From Pleurostoma richardsiae (taxonomy: Eukaryota; Ascomycota; Sordariomycetes; Calosphaeriales; Pleurostomataceae), in the NCBI GenBank assembly GCA_030052745.1, contig JANBVO010000001.1:248001-312000 (forward strand): DNA of 64,000 bases. The letters run 5' to 3'. Below, piece after piece: positions 10,486-21,100 of this stretch (positions are counted from its first letter, which is position 1; each line of letters starts with the position of its first letter). The notes beneath the pieces are model-generated. The model was not told where the DNA came from and searched no databases. It saw only the letters and a list, made by a program, of their open reading frames with translations. The position numbers and the translations under genes were made by a program.

Positions 10486-12071
10486 ATGCCTCCTGTAAGT
10501 TCAATGGCATATAATAACACGTCCCACCGGACGTACACCGGTCAGCTTTCACTTCAGACGTTTCTAACACTTTCAAGGGTACGCGTACCGCTAGACAACG
10601 TGTTGTCACGAACGAGAACGATGAAAACAGTAATTCGACGCGTATGACGCGAGCCAAAGCTGCCGCGCTCAATGTCGATGAGCTGGCCCTCCCTTCCAAG
10701 CCTCTTCAGTCTAAGAAGGCCGGTGTGAATGCGCAGGGTGCGCCCCGGAAGCGTGCCGCTCTCGGCGATGTGTCCAACGTTACCAAGGTTGATGTCACGG
10801 AGGGGAAGAAGGGTGGTGCAAAGGTCGGACTCGTGTCTAAGGCAGCACAGCCCACCGGTGTCCAGAAAGCCAGCTCTCGGCCCGCAGCCACACGGACTGC
10901 TTTGTCTACCAAGGAGACCAACAAGAAGGTCGAAGTCAAGCGATCGGGATCTGGTTCCATTGGCGCTGTCCAGAAGAGGAAGGTCGCGTCCACCTCTTCT
11001 ACTGCGAAGGAAGAGACCCCAGTTGAGGAGGGCGAGCCTGTCCGTAAGAAGGTGCACACGCTGGAATCAGAGAAGCGCGCCCAAGCAGCAGAAGTTGCTC
11101 GGAAAGTGCCCGTCTCCGAGCCCGTCGTCGAGCCTGAGGCGCCTTTTGAGTACCCAGAGGCTGTGAAGGATCTCGACAGCGAGGACCTGGATGATCCCCT
11201 CATGGTCGCTGAGTACGCGAACGAGATCTTCGAATACCTCCGCGACCTGGAGTGCACCTCTGTTCCCAACCCGCAGTACATGTCGCATCAGGATGATTTG
11301 GAGTGGAAGACTCGAGGCATCCTAATCGATTGGCTGATCGAAGTTCACACGCGTTTCCACCTGCTGCCGGAGACATTGTTCCTTGCTGTCAACGTTATTG
11401 ATCGTTTCTTGTCCGAGAAGGTTGTCCAGCTCGACCGGCTGCAACTTGTCGGCGTCACAGCAATGTTCATCGCGTCCAAGTACGAGGAGGTTCTTTCTCC
11501 TCACGTGGCCAACTTCCGTCACGTCGCAGATGACGGCTTCAGCGAGTCGGAGATTCTGAGTGCCGAGCGATTCATCCTAAGCACCCTGAACTACGACCTC
11601 AGCTACCCTAACCCCATGAACTTCCTGCGCCGAATTTCGAAGGCCGACAACTATGACATTCAGTCTAGAACGATCGGCAAGTACCTCATGGAGATCAGTC
11701 TGCTGGACCACCGTTTCATGGCGTACCGGCCGAGCCATGTTGCTGCTGCTGCCATGTACTTGGCTCGCCTTATCCTTGACCGGGGCGAATGGGTTAGTTG
11801 TGCTATAGTCTATCCCACCATGACTTGTTACTGATCTTCACAGGACGAGACGATTGCGTACTATGCTGGCTACACTGAGGAGGAGATTGAGCCCGTCTTT
11901 CATCTCATGGTCGACTACCTCGCCCGTCCTGTTGTTCATGAAGCCTTCTTCAAGAAATATGCGAGCAAGAAGTTCTTGAAGGCCTCTATTCTTACCCGCC
12001 AGTGGGCGAAGAAGAATGCTCGTCACTTTGGCATTCACGACACTGAGCTTTCCATCGACCAAATTTGCTAG
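10486..12071 (+). CDS. nimE: G2/mitotic B-type cyclin
   Basis: Activating subunit of the Cdk1 kinase for entry into mitosis. Exons 10486-10494, 10578-11792 and 11844-12071 give 483 codons. The first coding exon is only nine bases (MPP); the second starts after a CTAAC branch and CAAG acceptor and reads GTRTARQRVVTNENDEN, the usual N-terminus of this fungal family. The destruction box is RAALGDVSN near residues 59-67, matching RxxLxxxxN for APC/C-dependent destruction. The cyclin box starts near residue 220, with TRGILIDWLIEVH and FIASKYEEV. The second cyclin fold follows and is completed in the last exon, which ends SIDQIC. Lys-rich sequence before the box may act in nuclear import. Two ACGCGT hexamers lie at 10581-10586 and 10638-10643 inside the coding region. 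Confidence 0.95.
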
Positions 12072-12901
12072 ATACCCGATTGTCAACGTCACCCGAGGTC
12101 GTGTGTATCCCTTGGACATGAACATTGTCAGAGTTACGAAAAAAGAAATGTCAGGATATGAGCTGCGGGCCACTTCACGACGCCCATGAGCTATAGACCA
12201 ACGACTCGTCTTCCTCACCATTCCTCGTCACGGTTGTCACCGTTCAGAGGTGGTCTTTTGATCGATGTTGGGCTCTTTGGTACTGGGAAAGAGCAGTTCG
12301 AGACAACATCTCTCGATGGGCTGGCACAGGGATGTGTAGTGCCTCGCCCATTGCGGTTATACCATTCTATTTTTTCCTTCGGATCCCCGCTGGTTGTCTC
12401 ATTGCGGCGGCGTCCGGAGTTCATCGGAGAGAGGCGTCTGTGTCATCGATTACACTTCATGGGAGCCTTTCTGTTTATCCTGGGGCACTCCCTCGCCAAC
12501 ATAATCCTCAATCTGCTGTTGCTGCTGATCGCAGTCAGATCTTCGCTTTCTTGGTTGGACGAGGAACCTATCCTCCACAGGACATGGGCTTGTCCTCCCC
12601 AAGCCATTCTTAATCCCTTGCTTGGCTGGCTAGAGGGTGAAACAGTTTGGATGCGCAAGACTGGCGGACAGCATCTTGAGATGTATTATACGCGCGGCAG
12701 GGGGGCCTTCAGGGGTGTACATATTATTGTCGGGCTATTGACTGAGTGATGGGACTGCAACGTCGGCATGGGAATGAAAACTGCATTGCATGAACTTCCA
12801 CCGCCTTGCTAGTATGATATGAGGCTTTCTATCCATATGATCTGTGTCTGCTTGTCTGCATCATATCATGATGTTGCCCTCTGATTCCGAATACGTACCT
12901 G
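12072..12901. other. Convergent intergenic region downstream of cyclin B
   Basis: 3' flank of the cyclin gene. A 187-codon + frame (12186-12749) has one hydrophobic stretch, but neither its composition nor its position after the cyclin stop supports a gene. Confidence 0.55.
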
Positions 12902-13375
12902 CTATGAGGGCCTTCCCCTGTCTTCCGCTGCACCTGCTCCATATGCGTCCCCTTCATTCGCAGCTTGTCCCTTATCTCTTTCACCTACACCCTTCCCATC
13001 ATCGTCTCCTTGAGCATCTTGCCGCTTCTTCTTCTCCCACTCCCGGTGCCACCGCCGCAGGTCCTTCGGCCTCCCTGCCACCCCCAGCATCCGCCTCACC
13101 GTGGCGGACAGCCCCGACCCTCCCCACTCGTTCCCCGTGTCGTCGAGCGCCTGCCTGCGGGCCGCCTTCCAGGCCTCCGCGGCGGCCTCTTGCTGCCGGC
13201 GCTCGCGCGCCATGCGGACGAATCTAGCGGTTGTCGGCGGTCTGCCGGTGCCACCGGCGAGGAACCAGAGGGTCCGGGGAAGGCGAGACGGAGTAGGTTT
13301 GGGGGACGCGGGGGGGAGGGGCTCGTCAGGGCTGATGGTGGTGGTGTTACTGTCTCCGCCCTGGCTTTGGGGCAT
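12902..13375 (-). CDS. Hypothetical small basic protein
   Basis: A 157-codon open frame on the - strand that I do not recognise. It is Pro/Ser/Thr-rich up to residue 35, has a short LPRTLWFLAGG segment, then a charged Arg/Glu/Ala-rich middle (FVRMARERRQQEAAAEAW) that could be helical, a second basic block (LRRWHREWEKKKR) and a Gly/Asp/Ala-rich tail. An overlapping frame on the same strand (13560-13096) opens with a sequence that could pass for a mitochondrial presequence. A spliced model joining the two is conceivable, but I found no good donor/acceptor pair. No domain is visible. It lies tail to tail with the cyclin gene. It could be chance coding in GC-rich DNA. Confidence 0.35.
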   Translation of the reverse strand: MPQSQGGDSNTTTISPDEPLPPASPKPTPSRLPRTLWFLAGGTGRPPTTARFVRMARERRQQEAAAEAWKAARRQALDDTGNEWGGSGLSATVRRMLGVAGRPKDLRRWHREWEKKKRQDAQGDDDGKGVGERDKGQAANEGDAYGAGAAEDRGRPS

Positions 13376-15422
13376 GAGGTGGTCTCGGGGAGTCTTGGAA
13401 AGTCACTGGAGATGGCGAGGCTATGGAATGTTGCCTGTGGCGAGATGTTCTTTAAGGGACGTTGGGAGATGATTACGGCAGCGAGAAGAGAAGCATGCAA
13501 GTACTTGGTCGCGATACTTCGCGACCAGAATTGAAAGGCTCTGGGCGGATCAAGAGGCATTTATAATTGAAACTAACGAGGTAGTGAATAACAACCTGCC
13601 GTTGACGTAGACATGAATGAGTATACAGAACACGAGTTATACACTCCGCAGCCTCAAGGCGGAGTATTCACTTCGTTCCAGAGCGTCCTCATGGCCTGCT
13701 CGCACCTCACTTCGTCGTCGCCATAACCCGATGATAGTACAACCCCCTCATCAGAGAACATCCCAGGGTCCACGATGCAGTGGTGATACCCTTCTGAACG
13801 CATCTGCGGGAGACCGTCAGTCTCCGCCCAAAAGTATCATCTCTCGCTTGGTCTGTAAAGCGGCCAAGAACCAGACGGAAACAAATGGCCGTCCACGGCA
13901 AGGGACTGTCCGCTGCGCAGCGACGCTCCCATGATGAAGGAATGAAGAGAAATGCTGCCCAAATAATTTCAAAAAGAAAGGGAGAAAAAAAACAAAACCT
14001 TCATGTTGTCTCAGGTGAAATCGAACGGAGGGCAAAAAGAATCGCTTGAGCGACCGGAAAAGTCTGATTTTTTCCTCTGGAAGGCAACACTGAGGTGCCG
14101 CACTGCGTGGTTCTTGTGGTCCTGCTCCATTGGAAGTTTCAGTCCCTTTTTGACCTTATAGGAGAAGGGCAAGACCTGCACCCAAGAACCCGCCTGGTGA
14201 ATGAACATACGTTTTATGAATAAACCACATAAACATAACCCATTTTTCCATCCAAAAAGAACATACACCTCAGATATGACGCTAGACGTCCATACAAAGT
14301 TTCCTACGTATTTGATACATCAAGCGACATGAATCTCCAAGATGCCAGTAGGATATCAATGGGTATCGTGACACTGGAGAGGAGAGGAAGTAGCAGACTA
14401 TAATTTCACGTCTCATGTTATACGACAGCAATTCATCCTCGACTTATATACGAGAGACCTTCCACTATACTGATCGATGTAACTACCTATCTGTTGTACT
14501 ATATCGAGAAGTTCAGGGACTTATCACTGGGTTTCTACGGACCGGACCGGCGGTCGTTGCAAGAAAGTGGGGTTTCCGAGAGGATTCGGCACCGAGAAAG
14601 CGGATCCCGGCCCCGGCGCCTCGGGCCTGTCCCGGGTCGGCCTGCCTCGACAAGGTACCGCCCCATCTGGTAGGATTGGTACGATCGTCCGCTGTGAGTC
14701 GGTGCTCAGTCGTTCTGATCTTTTCTTTTTTGTTCAAAGGCCCTTGAAACTCTTAGTCCTGAAGCGTATTTCTTGGCAAGTCGGGGAAGGGCCCCAACCT
14801 GAAACGAGATCCGGCTCACGGACTCCGCTTCTGCTACCTAGCTCCGACGGGAGGCGAGGCCCCTGGCTTCTGTCAAAGCTTGCCACAGCAACCGCACAAC
14901 CCTGCCGTGGATTTGTCTGTTGTTCAGTATCACGATGGCACAGGCAGGAGGGGTCGGAATGAGACGTTGAGAAACCTTCATACCAGTTTTCATTCATGGT
15001 GTTGACTATGTTCCGTCCCACGTCTCGGGTCTTTTGTACGAACATCGGGCCTTCATGAAATCCGTAGCCTAGAAAATGCCCACCTGTTGCGCCATTTACC
15101 AAGCCTGGATTCCCACGGTCATATAATCAATCCCTCTAGAAGCAGTTCCCCTCTCAAGTGTAACGGCTTGTTTTGCTATTTCTCCTGTCCTCGAGAGCTC
15201 TCTCTATATCCCCGACGCAATCCCATCTGCTCCAACATCCAATGTTGTCCTGTCACGGTCTCCATCCCACGCCGTGGATCTGAATCAAACTCCCCCATTC
15301 CGGTGGATATCGTAGCGTGTAGTCATATGTAAAATAATGTCTTTGTGTCAAAAAAGGGTAGTAGAAGAGAATAGAAGGCCTTCCACCAGGGGAGTTTGTC
15401 ATCGTTCGTCTGGTGCCGGGGT
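13376..15422. other. Gene-poor region
   Basis: About 2 kb with no supportable gene. 13940-14060 is A-rich on the + strand with short homopurine runs. 14520-14940 is GC-richer, with open frames of 110-131 codons on both strands but no recognisable protein. No tRNA-like box pair seen. Confidence 0.5.
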
Positions 15423-15710
15423 CTAGAGCGAGCCCATCCTCTCCTCGAGGCTGCCCCAGTAGACTACAGGCCGCGGCTCGAGGATGTTCAGCTCGGGGCC
15501 GAAGCTCCTCCGCTCTTCCTCCATGTCCACGATCGAGGGCTGGCGGATGATGACGCTGTTGATGGTGCTGATGGGGGTCGAGTCGCACGAGGCGAAGGAG
15601 TTCCGGCTGCTGGTGGTCCGCGACGAGGCGTTAGACGAGCGGCGGAAGGTTGTCCGGATGTTGCCCGGCGAGAAGCGGGCGGTGATGGAGTGGAAGCGTG
15701 AGTGCTGCAT
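15423..15710 (-). CDS. Small Ser/Arg-rich conserved-looking hypothetical protein
   Basis: A 95-codon single-exon frame on the - strand. The first 50 residues are Ser/Arg/Thr-rich (RRSSNASSRTTSSRNSF), typical of a disordered, phosphorylated region. The second half is more ordered in composition: STINSVIIRQPSIVDMEEER, then GPELNILEPRPVVYWGSLEE near the end. The Pro-Arg-Pro-Val-Val-Tyr-Trp-Gly segment looks like a conserved short motif, and I think I recall small Sordariomycete proteins of this kind, but I cannot name a function. The start codon context (GCGAAG before ATG) is acceptable. It stands alone between two gene-poor stretches. Confidence 0.5.
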   Translation of the reverse strand: MQHSRFHSITARFSPGNIRTTFRRSSNASSRTTSSRNSFASCDSTPISTINSVIIRQPSIVDMEEERRSFGPELNILEPRPVVYWGSLEERMGSL

Positions 15711-18141
15711 CTTCGCGGATTTTGAGTGGGAGAGGGTGTAGTTGGCTGGACTCTGGAGGTGTCGACGCTGAGGGTGAAGAGGTAAGCTGGCCGTGTGTCG
15801 TGTCGGTTGCTAAAAGAGGACCGAGAAATGGTAGAAAGCTGGGTATTAAAGGAGGCTCAGCCTGGGCGTTGGTGGAAAGGGTTGAGTCGAAGCGAATGAC
15901 GAGAATCGAAGGTTAAAGAAGGGATGATCTGGTCTGGAGGGAGATCATAGAAGGGAACAGCTCAACACGGCTGGCACGGTCGTCGACAACACGCTCTGCG
16001 GATGGGTTGAGGGCGGGCAGGACACAGAGGAGACAGAAGGGATCAAGCCTGCTGAGATGTGTCTCTCCCTGCCTTAAGTATTGACTGCTGAATGACTGGC
16101 AGGCTCGGAGAAAGAGGGCTCAACAATCAAGTGGGACCTCTTACTGGAAATAGAACAGCTTGAGAGACGGAGAAAGGACAGCAGGGGAGCAGCCGAGAGC
16201 CCAGGGCAGGGGATGGATGCATACAAAGCCATGATAACGAGCCCTGGGGCCGGCAGAGAGCCAGGGGTGTAAGCAGGGACCAGTTCATGCGATCGCCATC
16301 TCGACGCTCTGGTATGGAGGGACCCATCCTTTGCCTCTCCTCTAAGGTATGGAACGTGGGCCATTGATTCAATGCGATACACCCGAACAGCCCACTGGGC
16401 TCGGGGCTGGCACAGCGACTTGCTGCACCAGGAGGGGGAAGATGTACGGGATACTGCCGAATGACTTGACTACCCGCAGTGCCCATACTAGCAGAAACCT
16501 CGCCCTCTGTGCACGCAGGAGTACGGATATGCCTCCTCTGCCTCCTGTGCTTCCTCTCGTGGCGGCGACACTGATGTCAGACCTCGCTTCAGTGGAGCGG
16601 TCGGCTCTGAGAGGTGTGTTTTAGCCCAGGAGGAGAAGAATGGAGGAAACTTCGTAAAAGCCCTTGGTGAAACAAGGCCGACTCCTGAACCCTCCACGGC
16701 GCCCCTTGGGGTCGGCTTGGCTGATCACGTACAGACGATGCAAGTCGCTCTGTATCGTGCCAGGCCGGCCGATCGCGGGAGATCTGTTAGTGAGAGACCT
16801 GGGTTCTGAGCCGAGTGGTTCATTGTGGGCGAGGGAGAGTCAAGGGTTGTGCATTGTATGATCGTCGTCCGAAGAGAGGAAAAGAGGCTCTCCACTCTTC
16901 TGAGGGAGAGGCGGTCTGGGGTAGGGATGGCACGGCTGTTTCAAGGCCTCGCCCGACTGTCTCCCACACAATACTCTGACACACTTCAGATTGCGGGTCA
17001 AAACAACAGAGCAATCCACCAGCAGAAGCTTTCTGGAAGTCGTGTGGGAGAACCAGAGGCTCGACGATTCTGCGCTGTTGATGCACTCAGAGGCTGCAAT
17101 TGCTTCAGCAAGCACGAACGGTTACCACGGAATAAAGACGATAGATAGTCGTGCCCAACAGGCGTTGTCTAGATCTTAATATCTGGTGGGAGATTGCACT
17201 CGGGGAAGGGATGGTGCGGAGGGGAACGCCACATCTCCGTGGACCAATGGCACCCCCCCTCAAGATCCTCCCCCCTCAACACCACGGAGAGATTCAAGAC
17301 TGTACCTGCATACACATCACCGGATGTGATCTGTACCACAGCACGTAGAGTACACAGATACGCAACCTGGCACGCAATCCCAATATCTGAGTGCCACACG
17401 CGCAATCAGTACGCAACGTGTGCCCACATGTATGCAATCCCTTCTAAAACCGTCACCAGCATCAATCACACCCTCACAGCCTCAGCCCCCCCTCCACTTC
17501 TTCCCCTTATCGTTATCAATGCTCCGTAGACACAGCCTCTCCGCTGACGACACTTGCTTTCCGCCGTGCTTGCGAGACGGATGTCTCCCTGTACCTATAC
17601 AGCATTGCCTAATCGTTATCTTCACTGCCACAGTTGTTCATGCGCCCCGCGCGCCCAAGATGTCCATCACCAGGGGCGGTGAGCTTGAGCTCGTTGGGAC
17701 CCATACCGAGGCCTCTGCCTCGGCGTATATTACTCTTCTCTGTATCTATGTGTTCCAGACCTTGACCTAGACGCTCCCTGCAGCTGGAGACATCGCCCGT
17801 AAAGTGTATCAAGACGGGTGCAACAGAATGTTGCAAGACGCTCCGAAAGAACAAATAGTGGCTGAATGAAACAAAACAAATGAACTCTCTCGCCCGACCA
17901 TATTTCACAGTCAGCGTCGTCAACCCAGTCCATCAATACCCCTGAACGCCGTGCCTGCTCTATGCTATACATGAGGTTTTTGAACCAGCCCCTCGTCTCC
18001 CCACTCCTTACGCGTCTGGCATTCCATTAGATATCCCTTGATAGCAGTCCACCACCCTGTGAACCTTGCTCGTACGTACGCAAAAGCCTCGTCATCTTAT
18101 GCATCCCATCTCCCAGGCGACTGATAGTAGCGGTCAGTCGA
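15711..18141. other. Gene-poor region downstream of CCH1
   Basis: About 2.4 kb that contains the promoter of the small hypothetical gene and the 3' flank of CCH1. Open frames are all under 120 codons on both strands and without family features. No repeat or RNA gene recognised. Confidence 0.55.
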
Positions 18142-21100
18142 TCACCTGTAGGATCCTCCCCAGTCAGAGCGCCTCATCGTCGCGCTACGACGGATACTCT
18201 CCACCCAGACAGAGTCATCTAGCATCTCTTTGACCTGCGCGGGGCTGACCGCGCTGCCGCGCCGGCTGTTGCTCGCCGAGCTCTGGCCCGACGGCGGCTC
18301 CTGCAGCTCGAAGCTGAACGCCGACGGCGTGGTGCGGTGCTGCCCCTGACCCTCGCCGGGCGACGCAGGCTGCTGCCCCGCCCGCGGGAAGCTCAGCGGG
18401 TGAGCCCAGTTCGTGTCGTGCAGTGAAATGTCCTGACTGGCGCCCGACCACGTCCTATGGTGTGCGCGGGCTTCGTCCGGGCTCAGGAAAGTGGATGTTG
18501 TCCGCGCGGAGCCGAGTGGCGGCTGCGACTGCCGCTGGGCGCGCTCTTCCTCGTCGTCCACGAGGATGTCCGGGACGTCGAGCTGCGGGACGGCGGTCAT
18601 GCGCGCTGACTGCTTTTGTGCCATGTGTCGCTTGAATCTCCGTGACCAGTACCTGCGCGTTCTGGGTTAGCATTTTCACGTTCATGATGGCACGGCATTC
18701 TGGGTACGACTTACAAAGTGTCGAAGAAGCCGAGAACGATCCTCCGGCGGACCTCTTCTTCAACACGTTGCAACCGTGCTCGCCGACGCAAGAACTCTTC
18801 CAGACTAGGAAATAGTTAGCGGACAGACCCAAAAACCTAGCATTATGGAAGTAGATTGATGTACCGCAAGCTCTTGCTGTCGCTGATGATGTTGTAATGT
18901 GCGAGAATCATGAGGACGGTCGTGAAAGATATTCCCTTGTCTGGGTCGGCTGAAACCATGACCTCCTCGAAGAAAATGTTGAAGCGCCGACGCCTATCTC
19001 TGACCTTCGCGACGTCAATCCGTGCGAGCCTCTCATTGAGTTTCTTTAGGTCAACGCCCGTGTATCCGCTCTGCGTTGCGATGGAGTTGTGCCGTGACGC
19101 AGGCGGTTCGCTTCGAACCTCGTCGAGGATCTGATTCACAGAATCCTCCGCATCGTAGATACGCATCTCGAAGACGCCGGACAGTTCGCCAAGAAGGCGA
19201 GGAAATGCTTCTTTGCTGATAAAGCCCGTGCCCGCGGGGTCGACACTCCTCCACGCCTCTTTGAAACGGCGAATCTCGTCTCGATCGACAACGGCTAGTC
19301 CGCTTGATCGCTGATAGACGTACGAGAAGTTCTCGTAGATCAGCGAAATGAACAGGTTGACGAAGATGTACATGCTGAGGATGTTCCATGCTATGAATAG
19401 GACCCTGGCCCATGCAGTGCTGCCGCAGTCGCTGTCGAAGAAGTCGGTGCTCTCGACACACAGAGGGGCCTCAATCCCGGCGAAGTCTTCCATAACAGAA
19501 TTCCAGCCTTCTCCAGCACTCATGCGGAATAGTAAGATTAGTGCATTTGGAACGTTGCGGAAATTGGCGTGGTTGTCTTCGTTTTCCCCGAATCTGGTCA
19601 AGCTGAATGTTTGGGTCATCGCAATTGCGAAAACCAAGAAGAAGACCAGCCAGGTCGCCAGCAAATTGGCGATGCTTGTCAGACTTGCAGCTGCCGTCTT
19701 GAATAGCTGGTCGAGCGCATCATTCCGGGGAATGAGGAGAAGCACAATCGCCACTAGGAAGAATTTGTGCAGCTGGATGTAAGTGTCTCGCTTGGTATCT
19801 GTGAAGAAGAGGATGGACGTGGCAAAGGCTCCAGAGACGGCAGCCAAGGAGAAAAGGTCCCAAGAGCTTCTGCGGAACCGCGACCAGCCGAGACCGATAA
19901 TGCGAATGAGGATGTTGGCGATATATATCAAGGTGAAGACCAGGAACAAGAAATCCCTAGTTCGAGTCCACCAGTCCGGCTCTTGCAAGTACTCCAACAA
20001 CAGCAAGATCAGATGCAGAACCAGGACGCAGGTAATTCCCACGTACCATTTCCCTCTCTTCTCAATAGCTCGCTTGTGACACCATTTCTTCCACTTCTTC
20101 TTCGACTCATCATAAGAGCTCTTGGAAGGTGAAATTTGGCGCAGGAGCTTGCGCAGTTCGAGCCATGACCGCTGTTCCGCAGTCAGGAACGCCACTCCGG
20201 TCTGCTCCGTGTAGTTCCGCATGAAGACGGAGATGAACAGAGTGAGCACGAATACAGTCGCCAGTAGGTTGAACACCACGAAGAAAACAGCATTGCCCTG
20301 AGATGCCAGGAATTCTGGCTGCCGGCCCTTGCCCGTGATTGCCTGTGCTGCAAAGGAGACATCTATCCAGCCCTCCTGGCTGACGATCTGGAAGAGGATG
20401 AACAGGGATGAAGCAAAATCATCGAAGCTCCACTGAGGATTGTCGGCAACGCGCGGGGCGAGGAGAAGCCAGTCACTGTTATAAGGAGTACTGTTGTACT
20501 CGCCGAAACAGTCCTGAAGCAATGTGATGCCGTCCCCGTCATTGCACTCAACCATCTGTCCGTTGAAGAGGTTGACACCGTATATGGCAAACGGAATCAG
20601 CAGTGAGATGGACACAAAAGCCGCGCTTAGAATTTTCCACCACCCAATGATGATGAGGGAGTGGAAAGTTTCGCGAGCGCTGTCACTGACGTTTAACAGA
20701 CGGAGCGCTCTGAGTGCTTTGAACGCGCCCACTGCTCGTGAGACCGCACCGTCCTGCGTGAAGAGCGTTACGACGTTGATCCACAGAGTAATCAGGACAA
20801 CAGCGTCAATGATGCCCCACGAACTCCGGAAGTAAGCGTTCGGAGTCCAGAAGAAGCCGTCCGCTATGACCTTGATCATTGCCTCGGCCGTGAACACAGC
20901 AGCGAAGGCCATGTCTGTCCAGACAAACCAATTCTTGACGCTGAAAGGGTGCGTCTCGAAGTACTCCTTCTGGTAAAGAGGCGTGGTTATGCATGCGAGA
21001 ATGACCATGGCCACGATGCAGAGGTATATCAGGGCAGAGAAGGTGTACCAAGCGACTTTATTCGGGTCGACGCCGTCAAAGCGCTCAGTCCCTCTGCCCG

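Noticed and set aside
12186-12749. 187-codon + frame after cyclin B with a hydrophobic stretch
   Set aside because: Starts within the likely 3' UTR, has ordinary non-coding composition and no recognisable family.
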